From Acidimicrobiales bacterium (GTDB taxonomy: Bacteria; Actinomycetota; Acidimicrobiia; Acidimicrobiales; Aldehydirespiratoraceae), in assembly GCA_021604885.1 (NCBI GenBank), contig BQJV01000136.1, positions 1 through 7,762 on the forward strand: a stretch of 7,762 nt of DNA. Direction: 5' to 3'. Each line of letters opens with the position of its first letter. Within the stretch, counting starts at the first letter, position 1. Position numbers and translations under genes: made by a program. The notes beneath the pieces were generated by a model that saw only the letters and a list, made by a program, of their open reading frames with translations, did no database searches and was not told the DNA's origin. Positions 1 to 6,250 of this stretch are shown here, piece after piece.

Positions 1-484
1 GGTACGGCGCGCCGATCGGAAGCAGGTTCTGCTCACGAACCCAGAACGCGTCGAGCGATGCCGGCGCGGCCACGACATTGTCGGCCTTCAGCGACTCGAG
101 CACCGCGTTCACCACGGGTGTCCCGAGCACCTGGCCGATGATGACGACGTCGTCCTTCATCTCGTTGTAGAGCTGCACACCGATGGTCGGGTTGTACTCG
201 GAGCTCTGTTCGACCGTCTCGATCGGATACTGGCCGGCGATGCCGCCCAGGCTGTTGATGTAGTCGTAGTACACCTGGCCACCCGCGGTGAGCGGCTCAC
301 CGATCACGGCAACCGGGCCGGAGAGATCGGAGATCACTCCCACACTGATGGTCTCGCCGTCGAAGCCGGGGACTTCGACGAGGTCGCCGCCTCCACCTCC
401 CTCTTCGTCGTCGTCGCCGCAGGCAGCAGCGATCAGCGTGAACGCCAGGATGACGGCGAACAATCTCAGCCATCGGTTCTTCAT
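1..484 (-). CDS. Substrate-binding lipoprotein of a branched-chain amino acid-type ABC importer (partial, C-terminus off the window)
   Basis: Only the first 161 residues are present; the frame stays open to the left edge. The start is ATG at 484-482, with GGAGGG four bases upstream. Residues 1-21 form a lipoprotein signal peptide: basic MKNRWLR, a hydrophobic core, then an AAAC lipobox with C22 as the probable lipidated cysteine. A flexible acidic/glycine linker follows (about 23-34). The mature domain starts near residue 45 with ISVGVISDLSGPVAVIG, then GGQVYYDYINSLGGIAG. This is the usual N-terminal lobe of type-1 periplasmic-binding proteins (Peripla_BP_6/LivJ-like), which capture the ligand outside the membrane and deliver it to LivHM. 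Family members are usually about 380-450 residues, so more than half is missing. It lies 31 nt after livM, presumably on the same transcript. The ligand cannot be deduced; the position next to an acyl-CoA ligase argues for an organic acid as readily as for an amino acid. Confidence 0.9.
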   Translation of the reverse strand, partial: MKNRWLRLFAVILAFTLIAAACGDDDEEGGGGGDLVEVPGFDGETISVGVISDLSGPVAVIGEPLTAGGQVYYDYINSLGGIAGQYPIETVEQSSEYNPTIGVQLYNEMKDDVVIIGQVLGTPVVNAVLESLKADNVVAAPASLDAFWVREQNLLPIGAPY

Positions 485-488
485 GGTT

Positions 489-494
489 CCCTCC
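489..494 (-). promoter_or_regulatory. Strong Shine-Dalgarno site of the binding-protein gene
   Basis: Read on the minus strand, GGAGGG (494-489) is followed by AACC and then the ATG at 484. It sits in the 31-nt gap after livM. The binding-protein gene is therefore the only one downstream of livF that does not overlap its predecessor, and it has its own good ribosome binding site. This suits a protein needed in excess over the membrane components. Confidence 0.7.
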
Positions 495-515
495 AGGGGT
501 ATGTGTCAGACCGTC

Positions 516-1712
516 TCAGTAGGAGAACGGCCAGGTCGAGAAGTAGTTGCGAATCCGAACCCAGATCCCCGCCAGCCCCCGGTGTTCGACCAGGAGGAAG
601 ACAGCGATCAACAGACCGTAGATCACCACGTTCAGCGATGAGACGGTTATGAGCCCGTCGTCCGTCGTCTTGGCCGCGACCGCGGGCAGACCATCGCCCG
701 GGATCAGGCGGCCGAGGAGCGGCAACTCACCGTCGGAGTAGCCCTCGATGAAGCGGGGCATGGCGGTGATGATGAGCGCACCGATGATCGATCCGTAGAC
801 CGTGCCCATGCCGCCGAGGATGATCATCGCGATGAACTGGATCGAGATGAGCAGGTTGAAGTCCTGCGGGCCGATGAAGAGCTGCAGGGGCGCGTAGAGC
901 GCACCGGCCAGCGCCGCGATCGCCGCGGACCAGGCGAACGCCTGGGTCTTGTAGCCGGCGACGCCGACGTCGATGCCGATGATCTCGGCCGCGATGTCGC
1001 GATCGCGCACGGCCTGGAGGGCGCGACCCGGACGGGTGCGCACGATGTTCTTCACCAGCCACGCAACGAGCGCGACGAGCGCCCAGGTCAGCCAGAAGAA
1101 GGCACGGTCCTCGTCGAACTCACGCCCGAAGATCTCCAGGTTCCGGGCATCGAGCGGGCCGACCGAGACGGGCACCGTCGCTGCCGACGTACCGGTGCTG
1201 CCGCCCGTGACGCTCTTCCAGTTCCGGAAGATGTGCTCACCGATGAAGACGAGTCCGAGCGTCACGACGACGAGGTAGTTGCCCCGGAGCCGCAGGGCGA
1301 ACGGACCGACCAACGCACCGACGATCCACCCGAGCGCCGGAGCCAGCACCAGCCACAGCAGCATGGGCATGTCCCACGTCGAGCCGGCATACGCGGTGAA
1401 GTACGCGCCGACGGCGAGGAAGACCGAGTGGCCGAGGGAGACCTGGCCGGTGTACCCGGTCAGCAGGTTGAGGCCGATGGCAGCGATGGAGAAGACCGCC
1501 GCGTAGGCCAGCGTGTTGAGGCTCACCCCGTGTTCGCTGAGGATCGTGAAGGGCGCGTTGTCCCATACCGCCGGCAGGAAGATCCACGCCAGGACGAGGA
1601 AGAGGAGCCAGGCCCGCTTCGCGCGGGTGGGGAACAGTCGCAGGTCGTCGCGATAGTCGACGATCATCCGCTCGTTGGGGCGACCCATGACGAGGTGGCG
1701 GAAGCGGTTCAT
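516..1712 (-). CDS. livM: LivM-type inner-membrane permease of the HAAT ABC importer
   Basis: A protein of 398 residues (E. coli LivM is about 425), probably forming one half of the translocation channel with the LivH-type partner. An N-terminal cytosolic stretch of about 33 residues precedes the first hydrophobic segment (about 34-50). LivM-family hallmarks seen: LNLLTGYTGQVSLGHSVF (81-98), RLRGNYLVVVTLGL (141-154), the cytoplasmic coupling segment GRALQAVRDRDIAAEIIGID (229-248) that contacts the ATPases, and ILGGMGTVYGSIIGA (298-312). Between the last two hydrophobic segments is a longish polar loop (about 322-358). The chosen start is ATG at 1712, which overlaps the livH stop as ATGA, with GAGGAGGT nine bases upstream. 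The frame stays open to 1841, but that extension lies inside livH and gives non-family sequence. The stop is TGA at 518-516. Function as a permease is secure; the substrate is not. Confidence 0.93.
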   Translation of the reverse strand: MNRFRHLVMGRPNERMIVDYRDDLRLFPTRAKRAWLLFLVLAWIFLPAVWDNAPFTILSEHGVSLNTLAYAAVFSIAAIGLNLLTGYTGQVSLGHSVFLAVGAYFTAYAGSTWDMPMLLWLVLAPALGWIVGALVGPFALRLRGNYLVVVTLGLVFIGEHIFRNWKSVTGGSTGTSAATVPVSVGPLDARNLEIFGREFDEDRAFFWLTWALVALVAWLVKNIVRTRPGRALQAVRDRDIAAEIIGIDVGVAGYKTQAFAWSAAIAALAGALYAPLQLFIGPQDFNLLISIQFIAMIILGGMGTVYGSIIGALIITAMPRFIEGYSDGELPLLGRLIPGDGLPAVAAKTTDDGLITVSSLNVVIYGLLIAVFLLVEHRGLAGIWVRIRNYFSTWPFSY

Positions 1713-2791
1713 ACGCGCCGCACCTCCTCGGTGCCGAACAATCCGTACGGCCGCACGAGCAGGACGAGGATCATCACCACGAAGATGGCGACCCGCTCGA
1801 ATCCCGCGCCCAGCCAGGTCAGGTCGTCGGTCGGGAACCAACCCGGCGGCTGGGCGACATACGTCTTCACGAGATTCTGGAAGATGCCGACGAGCATGCC
1901 GCCGGCAACCGCTCCGCCGGGCGAATCGAAGCCGCCCAGAATCATCGCCGGGAAGGCGAGGAACACGATCGTGTCGATCTGCGGGGTGATCAGGTTGGCA
2001 CCGGAGGCGGCAGAGGTGCCGGCCAACGCGGCCACGACGCCCGCGAGGCCGAACGCCGTCGCGAACACGAGCTTCGTCGAGATGCCCTGGGCGATCGCCG
2101 CCTCGTGATCGAAGTGGGTGGCCCGCATCGCGATACCGATGCGGGTGTAGCGGTCGATGATGAAGAACAGGCCGAGGCCGAGCGCCGCGAGCACGATCGT
2201 TGCGATCTTCGCGTTCTGGAGGATCACGTCACCGACCATCGTGGTGTCGAGTTCCCAGGGGTCCTCGACGTTCAACTCGCCGAAGCCCCAGATGGTGGCG
2301 ACGATCTGGCGCACGACGAACAGCACGCCGATGGTCACCATGATGGCGCCGAACAGGGGGAGCTCGGAGGGCCCGCGAGCGCCGACGCGTGCTTCGATCC
2401 GGGCGGCGAGCTGCCAGATGACGAGGCCGGCCACCACCCCGACGACGACGCCGACGGCGTGCGAGGCGCCGTTGTAGACGGACGCCGCCCACAGCAACAG
2501 GCCACCGATCACACCGATCGTCTCACGGAAGATCCGCTGCAACATGGCGCGCTGGAGCAGGATCGAGAAGATGGCGACGACGACGGCGGACACCACGATG
2601 GCGAGGTAGAAGTTCCATCCCCACGTGTTGCTGACGTTGTAGGTCATGTAGGCGCCGAGAATGAGCGCGCCGCCCTGGGCGAAGTTGATGATCCCGGTGG
2701 CCCGGTAGATGACCACGAACCCCATCACGATCAGGGCGTACTGGGACCCGAGGGCGAGGCCGTCGAAGCAGGCCTGGAGGAACTGCGTCAC
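1709..2791 (-). CDS. livH: LivH-type inner-membrane permease with an extra hydrophobic insertion
   Basis: A 360-residue permease, partner of the LivM protein. The N-terminus, GLALGSQYALIVMGFVVIYRATGIINFAQG (begins near residue 11), is the classic LivH opening. The coupling segment AMRATHFDHEAAIAQGIS lies at 221-238, and MILGGFDSPGGAVAGG at 283-298 is the conserved re-entrant region. LivH proteins are usually near 290-310 residues. The excess is mostly at about 91-146, where two additional hydrophobic stretches and an Arg-rich connector sit before the expected VTIGVLFVVRQ helix. The start is GTG at 2791, overlapping the ligase stop as GTGA, with GAGGAG eight bases upstream. The stop TGA at 1711-1709 overlaps the livM start. 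Both overlaps imply translational coupling. Confidence 0.93.
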   Translation of the reverse strand: MTQFLQACFDGLALGSQYALIVMGFVVIYRATGIINFAQGGALILGAYMTYNVSNTWGWNFYLAIVVSAVVVAIFSILLQRAMLQRIFRETIGVIGGLLLWAASVYNGASHAVGVVVGVVAGLVIWQLAARIEARVGARGPSELPLFGAIMVTIGVLFVVRQIVATIWGFGELNVEDPWELDTTMVGDVILQNAKIATIVLAALGLGLFFIIDRYTRIGIAMRATHFDHEAAIAQGISTKLVFATAFGLAGVVAALAGTSAASGANLITPQIDTIVFLAFPAMILGGFDSPGGAVAGGMLVGIFQNLVKTYVAQPPGWFPTDDLTWLGAGFERVAIFVVMILVLLVRPYGLFGTEEVRRV

Positions 2792-4623
2792 GAGTACATC
2801 TCCTCGATCGTGGCGGCGAACTGCTCCGTGATCGCGCTGCGCTTCACCTTCTGCGTCGCGGTGAGCTGGCCGTCCTCGTGGTCGAGCTCGACCGCCATGA
2901 AGGCGAAGCGCTTGACCGTCTCGACCTGGGCGAACTCGGTGTTCGTCTCGTCCACGACCTGCTGGATCAGTTCCCGAACCTCCGCCTTGCCGGAGAGGTC
3001 CTCGTAGGTCGTGTACGGAAGGCTCCGTCGGGTCGCCCAGTCGCCGACCGTGTCGGACTCGATACCGATCAGCGCGGTCAGGTATTTCCGCCGGTCGCCG
3101 ATCACGACGGCCTCTCGCACGAACGGCGACACCTTCAGTCGGTTCTCGATCTCCGACGGCGAGATGTTCTTCCCGCCGGCGGTGATGATGATGTCCTTCT
3201 TGCGGTCCGTGATCGTCAGGAAGCCGTCGTCGCTCAGCTCACCGATGTCTCCGGTGTGGAGCCACCCGTCGGTGCTGATCGTCGCCTCGGTCGCCTCCGG
3301 GTTCTTGTAGTAGCCGACGAACGTGCCTCCGCCCCGGGTCAGGATCTCGCCGTCGTCGGCGATGCGGACCTCCGCGCCGGCCGTCGGCACACCCACGGTG
3401 CCGATACGGACATCGCCGTCCGGGTTGATGGTTCCCTGCGCGGTGTTCTCGGTCTGCCCGTAGCCCTCCCGCACGGGGACGCCGATGCTCCAGAGGAACG
3501 CCAGCACCTGCGGGGCGATCGGCGCCGCGCCGGAGAGGGCCTTGTCACAGCGACCCATGCCCAGGCGCTCTTTGAGGGCTCGATAGAGCAGGAGCCAACC
3601 CACGGCGTAGACGACGCGATCGCGGAAGCCGAACCGCCCCTGCATGCGCTCGCGGGCGAGGCGCTCGCCGCGGGCGATCCAGAACTCGTAGTTGCGGCGC
3701 TTGAGCCAGCTGGCGTCCGCCATGCGCACCTGGATCCCGGCGAGCATCTTCTCCCAGACCCTCGGCACGCCGAGGAAGAACGTGGGCTGCACTTCCCGCA
3801 TGTCATTGGCGAAGGAGTCGCCGCCCTCGCCGAAGTCGGCGATGTAGCCGTGGCTCACGCCGTTCACCACGGTGACGAGTCGTTCGGCGATGTGGCAGAG
3901 GGGGAGATACGACAGGACCTCGTCGTGCTCGTCGGTACCGAAGACGTCGCGGTAGGACTCTGCCGAGGCGTGCAGGTTGGCGTGGCTGATCATCGCCCCT
4001 TTGGGCGGTCCGGTGGTGCCCGAGGTGTAGACGATCACGGCGACCTGGTCGGGCGTCAGGTTCGCCACGCTGCGGTCGAAGTCGGCGAGGTCGCCCGAGC
4101 GTCCCCGCTCGAGGAGCTCGTCGAACGTGAGCACGCGGGGGTCGTCCAGCACCCGAACGCCGCGGGGATCGATGACCACCACGTGGGAGAGGTCCGGCAA
4201 CTGGTCCCAGACCTCGAGGGTCTTGTCGAGCTGCTCCTCGTCCTCGGCGATGACCACCTTGGACTCGCTGTGGGCCAGGAGGTACTGGACCTCGGCAGCC
4301 GGGCTCGTCGGGTAGATCCCGACCGCGACGGCGCCGAGCCCCTGGATTCCCAAGTCCGCCGTGACCCATTCGGGCCGGTTCTCGGAATGGATCGCGACCT
4401 TGTCGGCGGCAGACACACCGAGCGATGCGAGACCGACGCCCACGGCACGGGCGTGGTCGGCATAGTCGGCCCACGAGTACTCACGCCATCGACCCATCTG
4501 CTTGTGGCGGAGGGCGACTCGGTCGGGGGTCAGCGCGGCGCGGGCCAGCAGCTTCGCGGGCAGCGTCTGCTCATTTCCGGGAACGGCGTCCGACATGGCC
4601 GGCCGATCGAGCGTGGAGGTCAT
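2788..4623 (-). CDS. Long-chain-type acyl-CoA synthetase (AMP-forming), embedded in the transporter operon
   Basis: A 611-residue member of the adenylate-forming (ANL) superfamily, close in length and motifs to long-chain fatty acyl-CoA ligases such as mycobacterial FadD15 (about 600). It would activate a carboxylic acid with ATP and CoA to acyl-CoA, AMP and PPi. Motifs in order: P-loop YTSGTTGPPKG (199-209), PLCHIAERL (241-249), EGYGQTE (386-392), TGDIGEL (457-463), hinge and CoA-site segment DRKKDIIITAGGKNISP (473-489), and near the C-terminus TATQKVKR (588-595), whose K592 is the likely catalytic lysine. No signal or membrane segment is seen. The start is ATG at 4623, overlapping the livG stop as ATGA, with GGAGAGG four bases upstream. 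The frame is open further to 5037, but that part is livG read in another frame. Its place between livG and livH suggests CoA trapping of the imported acid. The acyl specificity (fatty, aromatic, terpenoid or steroid side chain) is not determinable here. Confidence 0.93.
   Translation of the reverse strand: MTSTLDRPAMSDAVPGNEQTLPAKLLARAALTPDRVALRHKQMGRWREYSWADYADHARAVGVGLASLGVSAADKVAIHSENRPEWVTADLGIQGLGAVAVGIYPTSPAAEVQYLLAHSESKVVIAEDEEQLDKTLEVWDQLPDLSHVVVIDPRGVRVLDDPRVLTFDELLERGRSGDLADFDRSVANLTPDQVAVIVYTSGTTGPPKGAMISHANLHASAESYRDVFGTDEHDEVLSYLPLCHIAERLVTVVNGVSHGYIADFGEGGDSFANDMREVQPTFFLGVPRVWEKMLAGIQVRMADASWLKRRNYEFWIARGERLARERMQGRFGFRDRVVYAVGWLLLYRALKERLGMGRCDKALSGAAPIAPQVLAFLWSIGVPVREGYGQTENTAQGTINPDGDVRIGTVGVPTAGAEVRIADDGEILTRGGGTFVGYYKNPEATEATISTDGWLHTGDIGELSDDGFLTITDRKKDIIITAGGKNISPSEIENRLKVSPFVREAVVIGDRRKYLTALIGIESDTVGDWATRRSLPYTTYEDLSGKAEVRELIQQVVDETNTEFAQVETVKRFAFMAVELDHEDGQLTATQKVKRSAITEQFAATIEEMYS
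2800..2805 (-). promoter_or_regulatory. Shine-Dalgarno site deciding the GTG start of livH
   Basis: On the minus strand GAGGAG (2805-2800) lies eight bases before GTG at 2791-2789, inside the last codons of the ligase gene. It supports the GTG as a genuine start and shows that ribosomes can load here as well as re-initiate from the overlapping ligase stop. Confidence 0.6.
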
Positions 4624-5393
4624 GACGCCTCTCCGAGGTAGGCGGCGATCACGTGGGGGTCGTTCTGGACGTCCTGCGGCGAGCCGGTTGCCAGCGGCTC
4701 GCCGAAGTTCAACGCCATCACCCGATCGGCGATGTCCATCACCATGTGCATGTCGTGTTCGACGAGGATCATCGCGATCTTCAGATCGTTGCGGATCTCG
4801 AGGATGTAGCGGGCCATGTCCTCGGTCTCCTCCAGGTTCATGCCTGCCACCGGCTCGTCGAGAAGGAGCAACTTCGGTTCCATCGAGAGTGCCCGTCCCA
4901 GCTCGATGCGCTTCTGGATGCCGTAGGGGAGCATGCCGACCGGCTGGTACCGGTAGGCCTGCAGCTCGAGGAAGTCGATGATCTTCTCGACCTCGGCGCG
5001 ATGGTGGATCTCCTCGCGGCGGGCCCGACCGAACCACAGCGCGCCGGACACGAATCCGCTCTTCATCAGCAGGTGGCGACCCAGCATCAGGTTGTCGATC
5101 ACGTTCAGGTTCGCGAACAGCCCGAGGTTCTGGAACGTGCGCGCGACGCCCATGCGGGCGACCTCCGTGGGCTTCGAGCCGATCACCGGTTTCCCGTCGA
5201 ACGTGATCGTGCCGTGACTCGGGCGGTACACCGCGTTGAGACAGTTGAAGATCGATGTCTTGCCGGCTCCGTTCGGGCCGATGACGGCGAACAGTTCACC
5301 CGGCTCGACCTCGAAGCTGACCTCGTGAAGCGCGGTGACGCCGCCGAACCGCAGGGTCACGTCCTCGAACCGCAGGAGCGCATCGGTGCTCAT
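4620..5393 (-). CDS. livG: LivG-type ATP-binding subunit of the HAAT ABC importer
   Basis: A 257-residue ABC ATPase with all core motifs: Walker A GPNGAGKT (39-46), Q-loop Q88 in RTFQNLGLF, signature region LPYGIQKRIELGRAL (155-169), Walker B LLLLDEP (175-181) and H-loop H213 in VEHDM. The insert between Q-loop and signature and the C-terminal AYLGEAS are typical of LivG. The signature reads PYGIQ instead of the canonical SGGQ, in line with the S-Y-G-Q variants usual in LivG. It would pair with LivF on the cytoplasmic face of LivHM. The chosen start is ATG at 5393, overlapping the livF stop as ATGA. A GTG three codons upstream (5402) is possible, but the repeated overlap pattern in this operon favours ATG. 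No clear Shine-Dalgarno site precedes it, so it probably depends on re-initiation from livF. Confidence 0.94.
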   Translation of the reverse strand: MSTDALLRFEDVTLRFGGVTALHEVSFEVEPGELFAVIGPNGAGKTSIFNCLNAVYRPSHGTITFDGKPVIGSKPTEVARMGVARTFQNLGLFANLNVIDNLMLGRHLLMKSGFVSGALWFGRARREEIHHRAEVEKIIDFLELQAYRYQPVGMLPYGIQKRIELGRALSMEPKLLLLDEPVAGMNLEETEDMARYILEIRNDLKIAMILVEHDMHMVMDIADRVMALNFGEPLATGSPQDVQNDPHVIAAYLGEAS

Positions 5394-6199
5394 GCCGACC
5401 ACCGCTTGCGACGCCGGTAGGACTTGACGTCGCGGAAGGACTTTCGGCCCGCTTCACCCACGCCGAGATAGAACTCGCGGATGTCGTCGTCGTCGAGGAG
5501 CTCCGCGCCCGTGCCGTCCTTCACGATGCGGCCGTTCTCCAGCACGTAGGCCCGGTCGGCGATCGACAGCGCCATGTGGGCGTTCTGCTCCACCAGCAGG
5601 ACGCTCGTGCCCTGCTCGTTGACTGTCGTGATGATCTCGCTGATCTGTTCGACGATGAGCGGAGCCAGGCCGAGGCTGGGCTCGTCGAGTAGGAGGAGCT
5701 GCGGAGAGGCCATCAGGGCACGTCCGATCGCGAGCATCTGCTGCTCACCGCCCGACATGTACCCGGCCGTGTCGCCCCGCCGGGGGCGAAGCGCCGGGAA
5801 CAGCTCCATGACACGCTCGTAGCCGGCCGCGGCCTTCGTCTTGTCGCGCACGGTGTAGGCGCCCGCCTTCAGGTTCTCGTCCACCGTCAGCTCGGCGAAG
5901 ATGCGTCGGCCCTCCATCACCTGCGACACGCCGGCCCGCACGAGCTTCGACGGGTCCTCATGGTCGACCGGCTCACCCTTGAAGTGCACCGCGCCCTTGG
6001 TGATCTGACCGCGATGGACCTCCAGCAGGCCGGTGATCGCGCGCAGCAACGTCGTCTTGCCTGCGCCGTTCGCCCCGAGCAGGGCCACGATTTCGCCCCG
6101 GTCGACGCGCAGGCTGACGCCTCGGAGAACGAGGATCACATCGTTGTAGACGACCTCGACGTTGCGCACGTCGAGCAAGGCATCTGCCCGTTCCCCCAT
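5390..6199 (-). CDS. livF: LivF-type ATP-binding subunit of the HAAT ABC importer, with basic C-terminal tail
   Basis: A 269-residue ABC ATPase: Walker A GANGAGKT (42-49), Q-loop Q93 in VSQVMEGRRIF, signature MSGGEQQMLAIGRAL (148-162), Walker B LLLLDEP (168-174) and VEQNA (203-207), where Gln replaces the switch histidine, as usual in LivF. EGRRIFAELTVDENL (96-110) is also a LivF hallmark. After the normal family end (EFYLG, 242-246) there is a tail of about 20 residues rich in Arg and Lys (GRKSFRDVKSYRRRKRW), absent from E. coli LivF (about 237 residues). The start chosen is ATG at 6199, with a modest AGGG eight bases upstream. The frame can extend to a TTG at 6235, but the added residues are low-complexity Pro/Arg and do not look like the family. 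It is the first gene of the overlapping transporter set, 51 nt after the monooxygenase. Confidence 0.94.
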   Translation of the reverse strand: MGERADALLDVRNVEVVYNDVILVLRGVSLRVDRGEIVALLGANGAGKTTLLRAITGLLEVHRGQITKGAVHFKGEPVDHEDPSKLVRAGVSQVMEGRRIFAELTVDENLKAGAYTVRDKTKAAAGYERVMELFPALRPRRGDTAGYMSGGEQQMLAIGRALMASPQLLLLDEPSLGLAPLIVEQISEIITTVNEQGTSVLLVEQNAHMALSIADRAYVLENGRIVKDGTGAELLDDDDIREFYLGVGEAGRKSFRDVKSYRRRKRWSA

Positions 6200-6250
6200 C
6201 AGCGGGACCCTACGCCGAGGCAACGGTGGGGGCAATGGATGCCCGGGCGA
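6200..6250 (-). other. 51-nt gap between the monooxygenase and livF
   Basis: This is the longest non-coding stretch in the window. On the minus strand it holds a short inverted repeat, GGGCA-TCCAT-TGCCC (6244-6230). No T-run follows, so it does not look like an intrinsic terminator. The only other signal is AGGG (6211-6208) serving livF. I see no convincing -35/-10 pair. It may be read through from the monooxygenase gene or hold a promoter that I cannot recognise. Confidence 0.4.

Noticed and set aside
288..641. Plus-strand open frame of 117 codons across the livM/binding-protein gap
   Set aside because: It is the antisense of the lipoprotein signal and linker plus the livM end; Ser/Pro low complexity and no sign of a real gene.
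1713..1841. N-terminal extension of the livM frame into livH
   Set aside because: The extra residues do not resemble LivM, and the ATG at 1712 has GAGGAGGT upstream.
2105..3007. Plus-strand open frame of 300 codons opposite livH
   Set aside because: It is rich in Asp, His and Glu because it mirrors hydrophobic codons of a membrane protein; no domain is seen and it spans the livH/ligase junction.
2878..4641. Plus-strand open frame of 587 codons opposite the acyl-CoA ligase
   Set aside because: The minus-strand ligase has every family motif across the same region. The plus-strand product is low-complexity in Asp, Val, Arg and Gly with no recognisable domain, as expected from the reverse of a GC-rich gene where stop trinucleotides are rare.
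4624..5037. N-terminal extension of the ligase frame into livG
   Set aside because: The added sequence is Arg/Pro/Gly-rich and is livG in another frame; the ATG at 4623 has a ribosome binding site and matches the overlap pattern.
4653..5420. Plus-strand open frame of 255 codons opposite livG
   Set aside because: It is the antisense of an intact ABC ATPase; its His/Asp/Val-rich product has no family resemblance.
6230..6244. Inverted repeat GGGCA/TGCCC as a possible terminator between the monooxygenase and livF
   Set aside because: The stem is only 5 bp with a 5-nt loop and no following T-run on the minus strand; a stem this short arises easily by chance in GC-rich DNA.
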